A stretch of DNA of 54,922 nt from Thiohalocapsa sp. ML1 (GCF_001469165.1 NZ_JABX01000040.1:1-54922), one strand, 5' to 3'; shown: positions 8,464 to 16,413, counted from the first letter of the stretch. The notes: generated by a model from the letters alone, not told the origin. Translations and numbers: made by a program.

Positions 8464-9201
8464 AGGCACCTACCTAGAAAGCCACTTTCGTTGGCAAACT
8501 CGTACCTTCTGGTTTCGCTTGTCGTGGGGTGTCATTGGCTTCGTTGGCCTCGATCATCGTGCCGGCCACATCGCCTGCCGCACGCAAGCGGTTCGCACAG
8601 CGGACACTACTGCGCTGGGATCGCCGGCTTTCCAGCCGGCTCGCCGCCGGCGCGGCGGACCGGGATCGCCGGCTTTCCAGCCGGCTCGCCGCCGGCGCGG
8701 CTCGATGCCGCGTCGGCGGCGTCCTGGCCGATCAGAGAGCACATGCGCGCTCGTCCGGCCGGCCGCGCGGCATGGGCAACCGCCCGGCTCCCGCGCCGCA
8801 GATCGCGCGCCGGGGGCATCGAGCCCCCGGCACGCGAAGCCGGCTGAAAGCCGGCGCTCCCAGTCGGCGCCGGCGCGGTCTCGAGCCCGCTTGTCGGGCA
8901 TACCTCAGTTTGAGAGTTTGCAGATGAGTCAAGTGTACGACCACACCTGGGGGAAGGGCCGAGGGCCGAGGGCCGAGGGCCGCGGGCCGCGGGAGCCATC
9001 CTCGGCCCTCGGCCCTACAGCCGCCGCGCTCCGTAGCAGCCCCCGCGCGCTGGTCGGAGTGATGATCAATGCCGCTTCGTTACAATGTTAATTGTCATAG
9101 GCTGGTTTGTGCTAATCGCCGATCTGGTCTGGTTTTTCTACCGCATCGTTAAGGGCTGGCTGCATCTCAACGAAGGCAAGCCTATGTATACTGCACAATG
9201 A
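8464..9201 (+). pseudogene. Small DUF4870-like membrane protein, interrupted by an insertion
   Basis: Two pieces of one small membrane-protein gene flank a repeat element. The left piece (8464-8545) reads GTYLESHFRWQTRTFWF...GVIGFV. The right piece (9082-9201) reads TMLIVIGWFVLIADLVWFFY...GWLHLNEGKPMYTAQ and ends at TGA 9199-9201. Joining base 8545 to 9082 restores one frame and gives the middle and end of a familiar proteobacterial membrane protein with an ESHF-x2-Q-x2-TFW motif and a terminal YRIVKGWL-x-LNEGK motif. The DUF4870 name is tentative. The expected N-terminal helix is absent, replaced by octamer repeats, so the gene is broken twice. The right piece alone could encode a 38-residue peptide from ATG 9085. 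Confidence 0.75.
8546..9073. mobile_element. 528 bp MITE-like element with 8 bp target duplication
   Basis: The element is flanked by identical GCTTCGTT octamers (8538-8545 and 9074-9081). Its ends form an imperfect inverted repeat: GGCCTCGATCATC on the left and GGCATTGATCATC (reverse complement) on the right, 11 of 13 identical. It encodes no transposase. Inside are several GC hairpins (for example GCCGGCTTTCCAGCCGGC and GGGGGCATCGAGCCCCC), a tandem duplication of about 45 bp near 8618-8706, and a GGGCCGA-heptamer hairpin (8956-9018). A second copy, lacking the right end and the internal duplication, lies at 45664-46092. Flanking duplication plus repaired host frame show that it moved as a unit. 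Confidence 0.8.
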
Positions 9202-9250
9202 ATGTGTCAAACGGCCGCCGCTCCCATTGGTCCGCTGACGCCGCGTTGAT

Positions 9251-10522
9251 TCACTGCTTGCCGGTCTCGCCGGTGGGCGCTCCCTCTCGCTCGGGCGGCA
9301 CGGCAGCAAAGATGGTGAGGCACAACTCAAGATCGTCGATCTGCTCATAGACCGGGCGGCGACCTGACAACTGCTCGCTCTCGCGCAGAATGGTCTCGAC
9401 CCCGAAGCCGCGCCGCTCCATCAAAAAGCTGTGGCCGAGTCGCGGGTCCTCCACCGGATAATAGCGCCCGAACAGGCTCGCCAGCACCTCGTTGCGCGGT
9501 ACCGAAAGCCGCGTCATGGACTCCAGCGACAGGGTATTGGGCAGCCCGCCCGGGGAATGGATCTCCAGCCGATCGCGGAACATGAAGAGCCTGGTGCGCT
9601 GGCTATGCAAGGAATAGTCTCGATGCGCCACCGCGTTGACGATCGCCTCGAAGACGGCGATCGCCGCGTACTGCGGGTAATCGATGCGCCCGAGCGGCTT
9701 GCGCGCGGCCGTCGTCATGTTCCGTTCGACGAAATGAAAGGCATCGAGGACCTGGCGGTCCAACGGGCCACCGATGTCGCGGGCGTCGATCTGCTCGTCC
9801 GGATTGTTCTTGGTGCCGTGATGCGCCACCGCAATGATCTCGGCATTGCGCAGCCAACGCGACGGCGCCAGCGTACAGAGCAAGGCGCCCGCCACGGTCG
9901 GTACGTCCACCCCATCGGTGTCGCGCAGCAAATGCAGCCGATGCAATTGCGCGGTGACGTCGCCTTGCCCCGGCCTCAGGAAGCGCCGCAGCAGCAGCGC
10001 ATCGAAGTCGTCAAAGCGCAGACCCGGCACCTCTTGCTCTTCGAAACGGATGATGCGCGCCTGACTGCGCTGCTGAAACAACCGCGCCAGCGCATCCGGC
10101 GGCAGCGCGCGCTTGGCATGCCCCACGCGCCGAAAATAGCCGTTCGCGCTCTGATGCACCCAAAGGCTGCGCGGCACCTCCAGGACGATCACGGGGTGGA
10201 CCGCACCGGTCTCGTCGGGCAGTTCCACATGGCGGGTCGAGACATCCAGCGGCGGCTTGATCCGGTCCGTGCAGATGGCCGTCACCCAAGCCTCGACAGC
10301 GTCGATGTGCGGCAATGGGATGCCCGTGACGGCTCGGGTCTTGTCTTCCACACCGAGCACCAGCGTCCCGCCCGAGGCATTGGCCATGGCCGCCAGCTCA
10401 TCCGACAAGCCATCGGCATGGGGCGCCAGCACCTTGCCCGCCGCGCTGACCGAAACCCGCATCAGCTCCAGCGTCGAGTCCTCACCGAGGCGGATGCGCT
10501 GCTGCAACGCCCCGAGGTTCAT
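9251..10522 (-). CDS. AlbA_2/Schlafen-like ATP-binding regulator
   Basis: The start is ATG 10522 (MNLGALQQRIRLGEDSTLEL), giving 423 residues; upstream codons in the same frame lack family character. The N-terminal region (about 1-130) is an AlbA_2 (divergent AAA_4/Schlafen) domain: EDSTLELMR...ELAAMANASGGTLVLGV...G. The C-terminal half contains AAIAVFEAIVNAVAHRDY, the helix typical of ATP-dependent helicase/regulator proteins of this class (HATPase_c_4 type). Such proteins are often in accessory or toxin-antitoxin islands, with proposed nucleic-acid binding. It lies 136 bp downstream of the zeta-toxin partner gene on the same strand. Function is not established. Confidence 0.8.
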   Translation of the reverse strand: MNLGALQQRIRLGEDSTLELMRVSVSAAGKVLAPHADGLSDELAAMANASGGTLVLGVEDKTRAVTGIPLPHIDAVEAWVTAICTDRIKPPLDVSTRHVELPDETGAVHPVIVLEVPRSLWVHQSANGYFRRVGHAKRALPPDALARLFQQRSQARIIRFEEQEVPGLRFDDFDALLLRRFLRPGQGDVTAQLHRLHLLRDTDGVDVPTVAGALLCTLAPSRWLRNAEIIAVAHHGTKNNPDEQIDARDIGGPLDRQVLDAFHFVERNMTTAARKPLGRIDYPQYAAIAVFEAIVNAVAHRDYSLHSQRTRLFMFRDRLEIHSPGGLPNTLSLESMTRLSVPRNEVLASLFGRYYPVEDPRLGHSFLMERRGFGVETILRESEQLSGRRPVYEQIDDLELCLTIFAAVPPEREGAPTGETGKQ

Positions 10523-10658
10523 GGCGCCGGCCTCGCAGGGCTCGGGCCGCCGGCTCCGGCACACGGGCCGGCACGTCCGGCAGCATCCGCCATGGCGTCG
10601 GTCGTCATGCGGACCGAGTTGCCTTGCACGGGCCCGGGCCTGCGTACGCGCCACGCGG

Positions 10659-10901
10659 TCATGGCGACTCTCGCTCGGTCGGGCGATGCACGGCGGCCGA
10701 GCCATCGGCCGCGTCTGCCGCGTCCTTGGCGCCGTCCGGAACCGACGGATCGAGGTAGCGGATCTGCCCGTCGCGCCAGACCACCAGCCGCGTCTTCGTC
10801 ATCACCGCCTGTCGGCGCGCCTGTTCGGCGGCGCGCCGCATGGCGGCCACCGACGCGGCCAGGAGCGGATCGCGTGCTTCGGAGATGTCTTTGGTGTTCA
10901 C
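10659..10901 (-). CDS. Small partner protein of a zeta-type toxin
   Basis: This 80-residue protein has a helical N-terminus (LLAASVAAMRRAAEQARRQA) followed by a short strand motif TRLVVWRDGQIRYLDP. Small proteins with an 'AxxxAxxxA...VVxRDGKxx' pattern are commonly next to zeta/AAA genes and are assumed to be antitoxins; that role is inferred. The start overlaps the stop of the toxin gene (10898-10901, ATGA), so it is translated second, the reverse of the usual antitoxin-first order. The charged, Ala-rich C-terminus looks disordered. Confidence 0.6.
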   Translation of the reverse strand: MNTKDISEARDPLLAASVAAMRRAAEQARRQAVMTKTRLVVWRDGQIRYLDPSVPDGAKDAADAADGSAAVHRPTERESP

Positions 10902-11419
10902 TGGCTCTCACCCCAATCGATGACGCTCGGCGGCGTATCGCTGCTGTCCAGCAGCACCCATTCATCGGCCATCGGCCGATAAACCTGCACGAAATTCTGC
11001 CAACCCGACACGAACCGGCGGCGCACCACCGAGTCCGGCACAGCATGCCCGCCCTGCCGGACACGCTCCGCGACCCGAGCAATGGCCATCTGCGCATTGG
11101 GCAGGCGCAGGAAGTAGATGGACAAGCGGTAGCCCGCAGCTTTCAAGTCGCGGAAACGGCGCTCGTAACCACGGCCGGATAACGTGCTCTCCAGGGTGAA
11201 GCTCTCCCGTCTCGCCGCGTGAGCGTCCATGGCATCGAGCATCAGGCGGGCGGCCTTGACCGCAGCGCGCTCGGGGGAGAATGGAGACAGCCCCGCCGCA
11301 ATCAGGTCCGCGTTGATATAGGCCAGGCACTGCGCCTCGTTCGGCAGCAGCTCGCGAGCGAAGGTCGTCTTGCCGGCCCCGTTCGGACCGGCGATGACCA
11401 AAACCCGGGGCTGCGTCAC
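10898..11419 (-). CDS. Zeta toxin-family P-loop kinase
   Basis: The 173-residue protein starts at GTG 11419 (MTQPRVLVIAGPNGAGKTTF). Walker A is GPNGAGKT (residues 11-18). The following motifs, NADLIAAGLSP and ESFTLESTLSGRGY, are those of zeta toxins and related AAA_33 kinases, in which the Asp after Asn and the Glu in the TLEST strand contact substrate. Zeta toxins phosphorylate UDP-N-acetylglucosamine and block wall synthesis; many chromosomal homologues have other or unknown substrates. The start overlaps the stop of a methyltransferase remnant by GTGA, so the toxin was once coupled to that gene. Confidence 0.8.
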   Translation of the reverse strand: MTQPRVLVIAGPNGAGKTTFARELLPNEAQCLAYINADLIAAGLSPFSPERAAVKAARLMLDAMDAHAARRESFTLESTLSGRGYERRFRDLKAAGYRLSIYFLRLPNAQMAIARVAERVRQGGHAVPDSVVRRRFVSGWQNFVQVYRPMADEWVLLDSSDTPPSVIDWGESQ

Positions 11420-11716
11420 GGGTCCACCTCATCGAACGGCGAGCCCTGCGCGGGCTTGGCCGGCCGGCGTACTGCCTCCGGCGCCGCCATCGGCAGGTTC
11501 TGCACGTTCAGGCTGTAGTCGTCGCGGCCCCACTCGCAGCGGGCGAGCACCACGCGCGGTATCTTCATCAGCGTCAGATTCGGCCAGCGCTCGGCGGCCG
11601 CATCGCCGCCGACACCCCGGCAGGCGCTGCACAGCACGAGCAAGGAACGGCCCTTCCAACTTCGGCCGCTTCTCCTTGCCGATCCAGGTCAGCTCCAGGT
11701 TCTGCTTTGTGGTCAT
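11416..11716 (-). pseudogene. Remnant of a site-specific DNA methyltransferase (Mod-like)
   Basis: The ATG at 11716 begins MTTKQNLELTWIGKEKRPKLE, the characteristic N-terminus of a large adenine DNA methyltransferase of the type III Mod / site-specific methylase group. After about 22 codons the frame changes and the remaining reading frame gives PNLTLMKIPRVVLARCEWG then RDDYSLNVQNLP, the usual C-terminal end of the same family. The catalytic middle (several hundred residues, including DPPY and the AdoMet motif) is missing. A large internal deletion plus frameshift is therefore inferred. The ends still keep tight operon spacing with the TacT-like gene upstream (15 bp) and the zeta gene downstream (4 bp overlap). 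Confidence 0.65.
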
Positions 11717-11731
11717 GGGCGCGGTGATCGC

Positions 11732-12271
11732 TCAGATTCCGCTCGGGTCAGGATTCGCACCGTTACCCAGCTCGGCGCGGAGATCCGAGAGCGTGATCAT
11801 CAGGGTCAAGGGGTCCAGCGGGGAAGGATCGAAGCCCAAATGCTCGTACAGGCCACGCGCGGCATCGTCCAGGGCGTGAGCGAGCAGTCCACGGATGCCG
11901 ATGGCATCGGCCGCGGTCAGGACCCGCCGTGCGGCATCCTTGAGCAGCGCACGGCCGAGGCTGCGGCCTTGATGGCGCAGATCGACGGCGAGGCGCGCGA
12001 GCAGCACGACGGGGATCGGATCGGGCATACTGCGCCGCAACCGGCCGGTCGCGGCCTTGGCCGCCACCGCGCCGGACGCTAAGGCGTAGTAGCCCACAAT
12101 CCGCGCGCCACCAGACGGCGCCAGTTCACAGACAACATAGGTGCGGGAGGCCCCGGTGGCTTGGTTGCGCAGCGCACGCTGGGCCAGCCACTGATTCAGC
12201 GACGGCCGGCCGCAGTCGAACCCCGAGCCGGCGTGCGCCGGCGTCAGCGCCACCGGGGCACGCAGGGTCAC
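11732..12271 (-). CDS. GNAT acetyltransferase toxin, TacT-like
   Basis: The 179-residue protein starts at GTG 12271, overlapping the antitoxin stop by GTGA. It has the TacT/AtaT layout: an early FDCGRPSLNQWL motif, an RTYVVCE strand, GYYALASGAV, then VVLLARLAVDLRHQGRSLGRALL, where RHQGRSLG is the acetyl-CoA pyrophosphate loop (consensus Q/R-x-x-G-x-G/A). The C-terminal YEHLGF is also typical. Family members acetylate the amino group of charged tRNAs and stop translation. Pairing with the upstream DUF1778/RHH gene supports a type II toxin-antitoxin module. Confidence 0.88.
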   Translation of the reverse strand: MTLRAPVALTPAHAGSGFDCGRPSLNQWLAQRALRNQATGASRTYVVCELAPSGGARIVGYYALASGAVAAKAATGRLRRSMPDPIPVVLLARLAVDLRHQGRSLGRALLKDAARRVLTAADAIGIRGLLAHALDDAARGLYEHLGFDPSPLDPLTLMITLSDLRAELGNGANPDPSGI

Positions 12272-12561
12272 TCGCTGTCCCAGGGGGCCGGGGCCTGCAT
12301 GGTCTTGCGCAGCCGGTCGTTCGGCGCGGCTGGCCGATCCAGCCGCGCCTGAAAGGCGGCGAACGCATCCGCGTCCACCCGCAGCAGCGCGCGGTCGAGC
12401 AGCGCGTCCTCCGCCGCGCGGCAGCTCGCCTCCAGAATGAACTCGGTGCGGTTCTTGCCCAGCGCCCGCGCCGCCTGGTCGATCAGCGCTCGCACATCCG
12501 GCGGAACGCGCAGATTGAGGCTCTCGCGCTTGGTCGGTATCTCCGAGGTGGGTCTTGTCAT
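12268..12561 (-). CDS. DUF1778 ribbon-helix-helix antitoxin, TacA-like
   Basis: The preferred start is ATG 12561 (MTRPTSEIPTKRESLNLRVP), 97 residues; an ATG eight codons upstream is possible. The segment RESLNLRVPPDVRALIDQAARALGKNRTEFIL is the ribbon-helix-helix DNA-binding domain of DUF1778 antitoxins. The C-terminal half (FAAFQARLDRPAAPNDRLRKT) is the flexible toxin-neutralising tail, with the usual LDRP-AxxNxxLRKLL pattern. It should repress its own operon and neutralise the acetyltransferase encoded downstream. I could not pick a convincing operator by eye. Confidence 0.88.
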   Translation of the reverse strand: MTRPTSEIPTKRESLNLRVPPDVRALIDQAARALGKNRTEFILEASCRAAEDALLDRALLRVDADAFAAFQARLDRPAAPNDRLRKTMQAPAPWDSE

Positions 12562-12643
12562 GTCGGTCTCCGGTGTTGCACGCATCCTAACATTGCTGTA
12601 ACGACGCTCTCTTTACGCAGGCGACACTCGTCAGTCCCGGCGC

Positions 12644-12910
12644 TTAGAGCTGTAACGGCAGCATGCGGACGCCGCCCGGCTCGGGGCAACTGCAGGCGTA
12701 GTGGCTGCCGATGCCCTTGCTGGGGATCTGGCCGCAGGCGGCGCAGCTCAGGGTCCCGGCAAGCGCCACCGCGAGGCGGGCGAATTCCTCGATCTCGGCG
12801 TCGGCTATCGCCATGCCTGTGACGTTGTAGCGCGCCCCGACCTGGTTGCGGACGAAGGCCGTGGCCTTGAGGGCGTCATACGGTCGTGTTCGGCTGGACG
12901 GTGGCAACAC
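12644..12910 (-). CDS. Small hypothetical protein with C-x2-C / C-x-C motif, possibly broken
   Basis: I do not recognise this gene. The 88-residue frame has a credible C-terminal two thirds: ATAFVRNQVGARYNVTGMAI, then an acidic helix (DAEIEEFARLAVALAG) and a likely zinc-binding tail (CAACGQIP...YACSCPEPG). The first residues (MLPPSSRTRPYDA) look like frame-shifted sequence. In the neighbouring frame, 13079 down to 12876, another open segment reads CKEMITEDVRADPATCPQ and stops exactly where this one becomes convincing. A single frameshift near 12880-12905 could join them into one protein of about 130 residues. It lies between the TacA-like gene and the CBS gene, in a stretch with no other gene. 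Confidence 0.4.
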   Translation of the reverse strand: MLPPSSRTRPYDALKATAFVRNQVGARYNVTGMAIADAEIEEFARLAVALAGTLSCAACGQIPSKGIGSHYACSCPEPGGVRMLPLQL

Positions 12911-13137
12911 CGATACCGGCGCTTGCCGGGGATGAGGTTGGCTCGACCAGCGCCTGTGGGCATGTGGCCGGGTCCGCCCGGACGTCTTCGGTGATCATCT
13001 CCTTGCACTCCCACCGCGGATGCGGGGCGCCCCGGCCGACTTGACCTGCCCGCCTCAGGCCAACCCTGACGTTTGTCATGGGGAGAGACGGTAGTGCGTA
13101 GACGACCCATCGCCAACTGTGCGCTTGCGCGCCTCAC

Positions 13138-13554
13138 TCAAATCCGCTGTCGGTCCGGCTGCCAGGAGGCTTCGAGCTGCTTTAGGACATCGCGGCGGCT
13201 GATGATGCCGACGAGGCGGCCCTGCTCCATGACGGGCATGCGGCGGAAGTGGCTGTTGACGAAGAGCTCGGCGATCTCGGTAATCGGGATGTGAGCCTCG
13301 ATGGTGGTGACGTCGGCGGTCATGAAGTCGGCGACGCGGCCGCCGTCTTCGCTGAAGTAACCGGCGCCGAGGGCGATGCCCATGCAGTCGCGCTCGGTGA
13401 GCATGCCGATCAGGTTCCCGACCTGATCGAGCACCGGGGCGCCGGAGAGGCGCTCCTCCACCAGGATGCGCAGCGCTTCGAGCACATCCATGTCCGGATT
13501 CAGCGTGATGAGGTGCCTGGACATGGCGTCTCTGGCGGTCTTGGTTTCGAGCAC
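13138..13554 (-). CDS. CBS-domain pair protein
   Basis: I choose GTG 13554 as start because GGAGGAG lies about 5 nt upstream (gacggaggagaccGTG); an ATG at 13590 gives 12 more, poorly fitting residues. The resulting 138-residue protein is two tandem CBS motifs: TARDAMSRHLITLNPDMDVL...GAPVLDQVGNLIGMLTERD and VADFMTADVTTIEAHIPI...RMPVMEQGRLVGIISRRD. The paired domains form a Bateman module that usually binds adenosyl ligands. No effector domain is attached, so the regulated partner is unknown. It is the last gene of the accessory block before the VapC fragment on the opposite strand. Confidence 0.85.
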   Translation of the reverse strand: MLETKTARDAMSRHLITLNPDMDVLEALRILVEERLSGAPVLDQVGNLIGMLTERDCMGIALGAGYFSEDGGRVADFMTADVTTIEAHIPITEIAELFVNSHFRRMPVMEQGRLVGIISRRDVLKQLEASWQPDRQRI

Positions 13555-13643
13555 GGTCTCCTCCGTCGGCGGGTGGATGCAGACCGGCAAGGATAGACCT
13601 GCGGCGGGGCGCGCGGGGATCGGGGTCGCTGGCGTTGTCGTGC

Positions 13644-13934
13644 CGTTATCGCTTCGTTATCGCTTCGTTATCGCTTCGTTATTACTTCGCCGACCATCTG
13701 GCACGTCTGGAGAGCTTCTTCGCGCCGATGTCGAGCCTAGCCTTCGATGACGCCTGTGCTGCGCACTACGGGCTGCTCCGGGCCGACCTCGCCAGCCGCG
13801 GGACACCGATCGGCAGCAACGATCTGATGATTGCCGCAATCGCTCGCATTCATGACTTGACGGTCGTCACCAACAACACCGACGAATTCAAGCGAATCAT
13901 CGGCCTGCGCGTGGCAGACTGGGAGAGTTCGTGA
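13644..13934 (+). pseudogene. C-terminal fragment of a VapC-type PIN toxin, preceded by 11 bp repeats
   Basis: From about 13695 the frame reads LARLESFFAPMSSLAFDDACA...GTPIGSNDLMIAAIA...HDLTVVTNNTDEF...GLRVADW, the second half of a VapC PIN-domain ribonuclease, including the conserved Asp of NDLMIAA and the NNTDEF motif. The first half, with the essential N-terminal Asp, is absent. In its place is an 11 bp tandem repeat, GTTATCGCTTC about three times plus one variant (13644-13690), that happens to keep the frame open. No VapB antitoxin gene is present. The fragment should be inactive. Confidence 0.75.
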
Positions 13935-14042
13935 CGCATCCCGTTGTCGTATCGTCGTCGCTGTGGTGCGCGGCGCCGAGGGTCGATGACGACAACGACG
14001 GCGAGCCCCGCGGGATGATCGGCGGGCTACGCTCTGCCGATG

Positions 14043-14228
14043 CTACGGTCGATTCGAGCAACTGCGCCCCAGCCGCCGGCAGGCACCACCGCAGTCGGAT
14101 TCGACGCCAGGGATCTGGTTCAGGCCGCCGCAGCTTCCGGTGATGCCGGGGCGACCGGCGAGCACCTTGAGCGCGAGGCCGCCGACGGCGAGCGGGAACA
14201 GAATCAGGGCAAACAGCAGTTCGGCCAT
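14043..14228 (-). CDS. nqrM: Na+-NQR maturation protein NqrM (DUF539)
   Basis: This 61-residue protein has one N-terminal membrane helix (LLFALILFPLAVGGLALKVL) followed by GRPGITGSCGGL and a Cys-rich tail (Cys33, 46, 50, 57). The GR-x-x-I-x-GSCGGL motif is diagnostic of NqrM, a small protein needed for assembly of the Na+-NQR complex, thought to deliver iron to the NqrD/NqrE site. It lies 73 bp downstream of nqrF on the same strand, its usual place. The tail differs from the usual pattern (CGGAC instead of a CxxC-type end) but the Cys content is kept. The flavin transferase ApbE, also needed for this complex, is not encoded in the window. Confidence 0.85.
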   Translation of the reverse strand: MAELLFALILFPLAVGGLALKVLAGRPGITGSCGGLNQIPGVESDCGGACRRLGRSCSNRP

Positions 14229-14301
14229 TGCGAGTCTCTCCGGGCATCGGCAGTTGCTGCCGCGTGGCGCAGGCTGCGCCGAATGCGAGATTGGACCAGC
14301 A

Positions 14302-15522
14302 TCACCCGCCGAAGTTGTCGAGCAGGATGTTGTCGTCCTCCACCCCCAAACCCTGGAGCATGCCGATGACGGCGGCGGTCATCATCGGCGGACCGCACAG
14401 GTAATACTCGCAGTCCTCGGGGGTCGGATGCTGTTTGAGGTACTTTTCGAACAGCACGTTGTGGATGAAGCCGGTATCGCCCTGCCAGTCGTCCTCCGGC
14501 AGCGGGTCGGACAGCGCGATGTGCCAGGTGAAATTGGCGTGCTCACGGGCCAGGGCATCGAAGTCCTCCCGGTAGAAGATCTCGCGCTTGCTGCGGGCGC
14601 CGTACCAGAAGCTCATGCGGCGCTTGCTGTCGAGCCGCTTAAGTTGGTCAAAGATGTGACTGCGCATCGGCGCCATGCCGGCACCGCCGCCGACGAAGAT
14701 CATTTCCGCATTGGTCTCCTTCGCGAAGAACTCACCGAACGGCCCGGAAATGGTCACCTCGTCGCCGGGCTTGAGGCCGAAGATGTAGCTGGACATGATG
14801 CCGGGCGGCGCCCCCGGGCGGTCCGGCGGCGGTGTGGCGATGCGGACATTGAGCATGATGATGCCCTGCTCGCCCGGGTAGTTCGCCATGGAATAGGCGC
14901 GCGTCACCGGCTGCTTGGTGCCCGCTTCGAGCTGCCAGAGGTTGTACTTGTCCCAATCCGCGCGCAGATGCGCTGGGATGTCGAAGTCACTGAACTGGAT
15001 GTGATACGGCGGGCATTCGATCTGAATGAAGCCGCCGGCGCGAAAGGCGACCGCCTCCCCCTCCGGCAGTTCCAGCACCAGTTCCTTGATGAAGGTCGAC
15101 ACGCTGCGGTTGGAGCGCACCCGGCAGTGCCAGCGGCGCACGCCGAAGACCTCCCGCGGCAGCTCGACGCGCATGTCGTCCTTGAGCCCGACCTGGCAGG
15201 ACAGGCGCCACCCCTCCGCCGCCTCGCGCCGGTTGATGTGGCTCGTCTCCGTCGGCAGGAGCTTGCCGCCGCCCTCCAGCACCTTCACCCTGCATTGCCC
15301 GCAGGTACCGCCGCCGCCGCAGGCCGACGACACGAACAGCCCGCCATCGGCGAGCGCATAAAGCAGCTTGCCGCCGGCAACGCAGGTAAGGTCGCGGGTG
15401 TCGTTGATGTTGATGTGAATGGCGCCGCTCGGCACCAGCAGGCTGCGCGCGCCCAGAATCACCGCCACCAGCAGCAGCACGACGGCGGTGAAGATCAGGA
15501 TGCCGAGGAACAGCGTCAGCAT
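14302..15522 (-). CDS. nqrF: Na+-translocating NADH:quinone reductase subunit F
   Basis: NqrF (406 residues, normal length) is the electron-entry subunit. An N-terminal membrane helix (about 3-24) is followed by a plant-type ferredoxin domain with Cys68, Cys74, Cys77 and Cys109 ligating a 2Fe-2S cluster, then FAD-binding ([11 protein letters not shown]) and NADH-binding domains ([23 protein letters not shown]). It oxidises NADH and passes electrons to the 2Fe-2S cluster and on to the membrane subunits. It is sixth in the nqrABCDEF order. An unusual 267 bp spacer with hexamer repeats separates it from nqrE, whereas the other nqr genes are tightly spaced. Confidence 0.97.
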   Translation of the reverse strand: MLTLFLGILIFTAVVLLLVAVILGARSLLVPSGAIHININDTRDLTCVAGGKLLYALADGGLFVSSACGGGGTCGQCRVKVLEGGGKLLPTETSHINRREAAEGWRLSCQVGLKDDMRVELPREVFGVRRWHCRVRSNRSVSTFIKELVLELPEGEAVAFRAGGFIQIECPPYHIQFSDFDIPAHLRADWDKYNLWQLEAGTKQPVTRAYSMANYPGEQGIIMLNVRIATPPPDRPGAPPGIMSSYIFGLKPGDEVTISGPFGEFFAKETNAEMIFVGGGAGMAPMRSHIFDQLKRLDSKRRMSFWYGARSKREIFYREDFDALAREHANFTWHIALSDPLPEDDWQGDTGFIHNVLFEKYLKQHPTPEDCEYYLCGPPMMTAAVIGMLQGLGVEDDNILLDNFGG

Positions 15523-15789
15523 GGGTGTTGGGCTCGCGCTGAGAAGTTAACCACGGAAGTGCCGCAAACAAAAGCTGTACGGTTACAGGTTGCTATCGCT
15601 ATCAGGATCGGTATCGGTATCGGTATCGGTATCGGAACCGGTATTCCCAGCGAAAATGCGCTACCGATCGCCGATCCCAAATTCCGCTCCCGCTCCCGCT
15701 CCCAATCCCAATCCCAATCCCAATCCCAATCCGGTCACTATCGCTCGGCGCCGCAGCCGCTTTCCCGATGAGCTGTTCATGGCTTGGCG
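15523..15789. repeat. Hexamer repeats between nqrE and nqrF
   Basis: Inside the nqr operon, this spacer holds GGTATC hexamers (15602-15650) and, further on, CCCGCT then CCCAAT hexamers (15682-15737). Both strings are pyrimidine/purine biased. I see no promoter or terminator. On the minus strand the arrays lie in the nqrE-nqrF mRNA leader and may affect NqrF expression; that is a hypothesis. Confidence 0.75.
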
Positions 15790-16398
15790 CTAGAGCTGGA
15801 TACCCGAAAACGACATGAATGCCATCGCCATCAGCCCGGTGCTGATGAAGGTGATGCCGAGCCCCTGCAGCCCGTCCGGCACGTCGCTGTACTTCAGCTT
15901 CTCGCGGATGCCGGCGAGCAGCACCAACGCCAGCGCCCAGCCGAGCCCGCTGCCGAAGCCGTAGACGCTGCTCTCGGCGATGTCGTAGCCCCGCTCCACC
16001 ATGAACAGCGAGCCGCCAAGGATGGCGCAATTGACGGTGATGAGCGGCAGAAAGATGCCGAGCGCCTGATAGAGCGCCGGAAAGTACCGGTCCAGCGTCA
16101 TTTCCAGGATCTGCACCATGGCGGCAATGACGCCGATATAGGTGATGAGCCCAAGAAAGGACAGGTCCAGCTCGCCTAAGCCCAGCCACGCGAGCGCGCC
16201 ATCCTGCAGCAGGTATTGATGGATCACGGCATTCACCGGCACCGTGATGCTCTGCACCACGATCACCGCGACGCCGAGCCCGATGGCCGTCGAGATGCGC
16301 TTGGAGATGGCGAGGAAGGTGCACATGCCGAGAAAGAACGCGAGCGCCAGGTTCTCGACAAAGACCGCCTTGAACAGCAGAGATAGGTAATGCTCCAT
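15790..16398 (-). CDS. nqrE: Na+-translocating NADH:quinone reductase subunit E
   Basis: NqrE has 202 residues, the normal size, and begins [26 protein letters not shown], typical of the family. It has six membrane helices in an inverted-repeat fold shared with NqrD and RnfA. The FFLGMC Cys and a second Cys (VNCAILGG) are the conserved cysteines that, with NqrD, hold the intramembrane iron centre. The family also includes RnfA, but the order with NqrA/F neighbours settles the call. It starts 15 bp after the nqrD stop. Confidence 0.97.
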   Translation of the reverse strand: MEHYLSLLFKAVFVENLALAFFLGMCTFLAISKRISTAIGLGVAVIVVQSITVPVNAVIHQYLLQDGALAWLGLGELDLSFLGLITYIGVIAAMVQILEMTLDRYFPALYQALGIFLPLITVNCAILGGSLFMVERGYDIAESSVYGFGSGLGWALALVLLAGIREKLKYSDVPDGLQGLGITFISTGLMAMAFMSFSGIQL

Positions 16399-16413
16399 CG
16401 CGTGCCGCCTCCG

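Noticed and set aside
8203-8469. Minus-strand ETQRRRDAETQRR-type protein
   Set aside because: This is a translation of octamer DNA repeats without start signal or family features.
8309-9091. 260-residue + strand frame with octamer-encoded RLCVSAS repeats
   Set aside because: Its first part is simple repeat and its last part is the inserted element. Only the short GTYLESHF segment is real, as a fragment of a broken gene.
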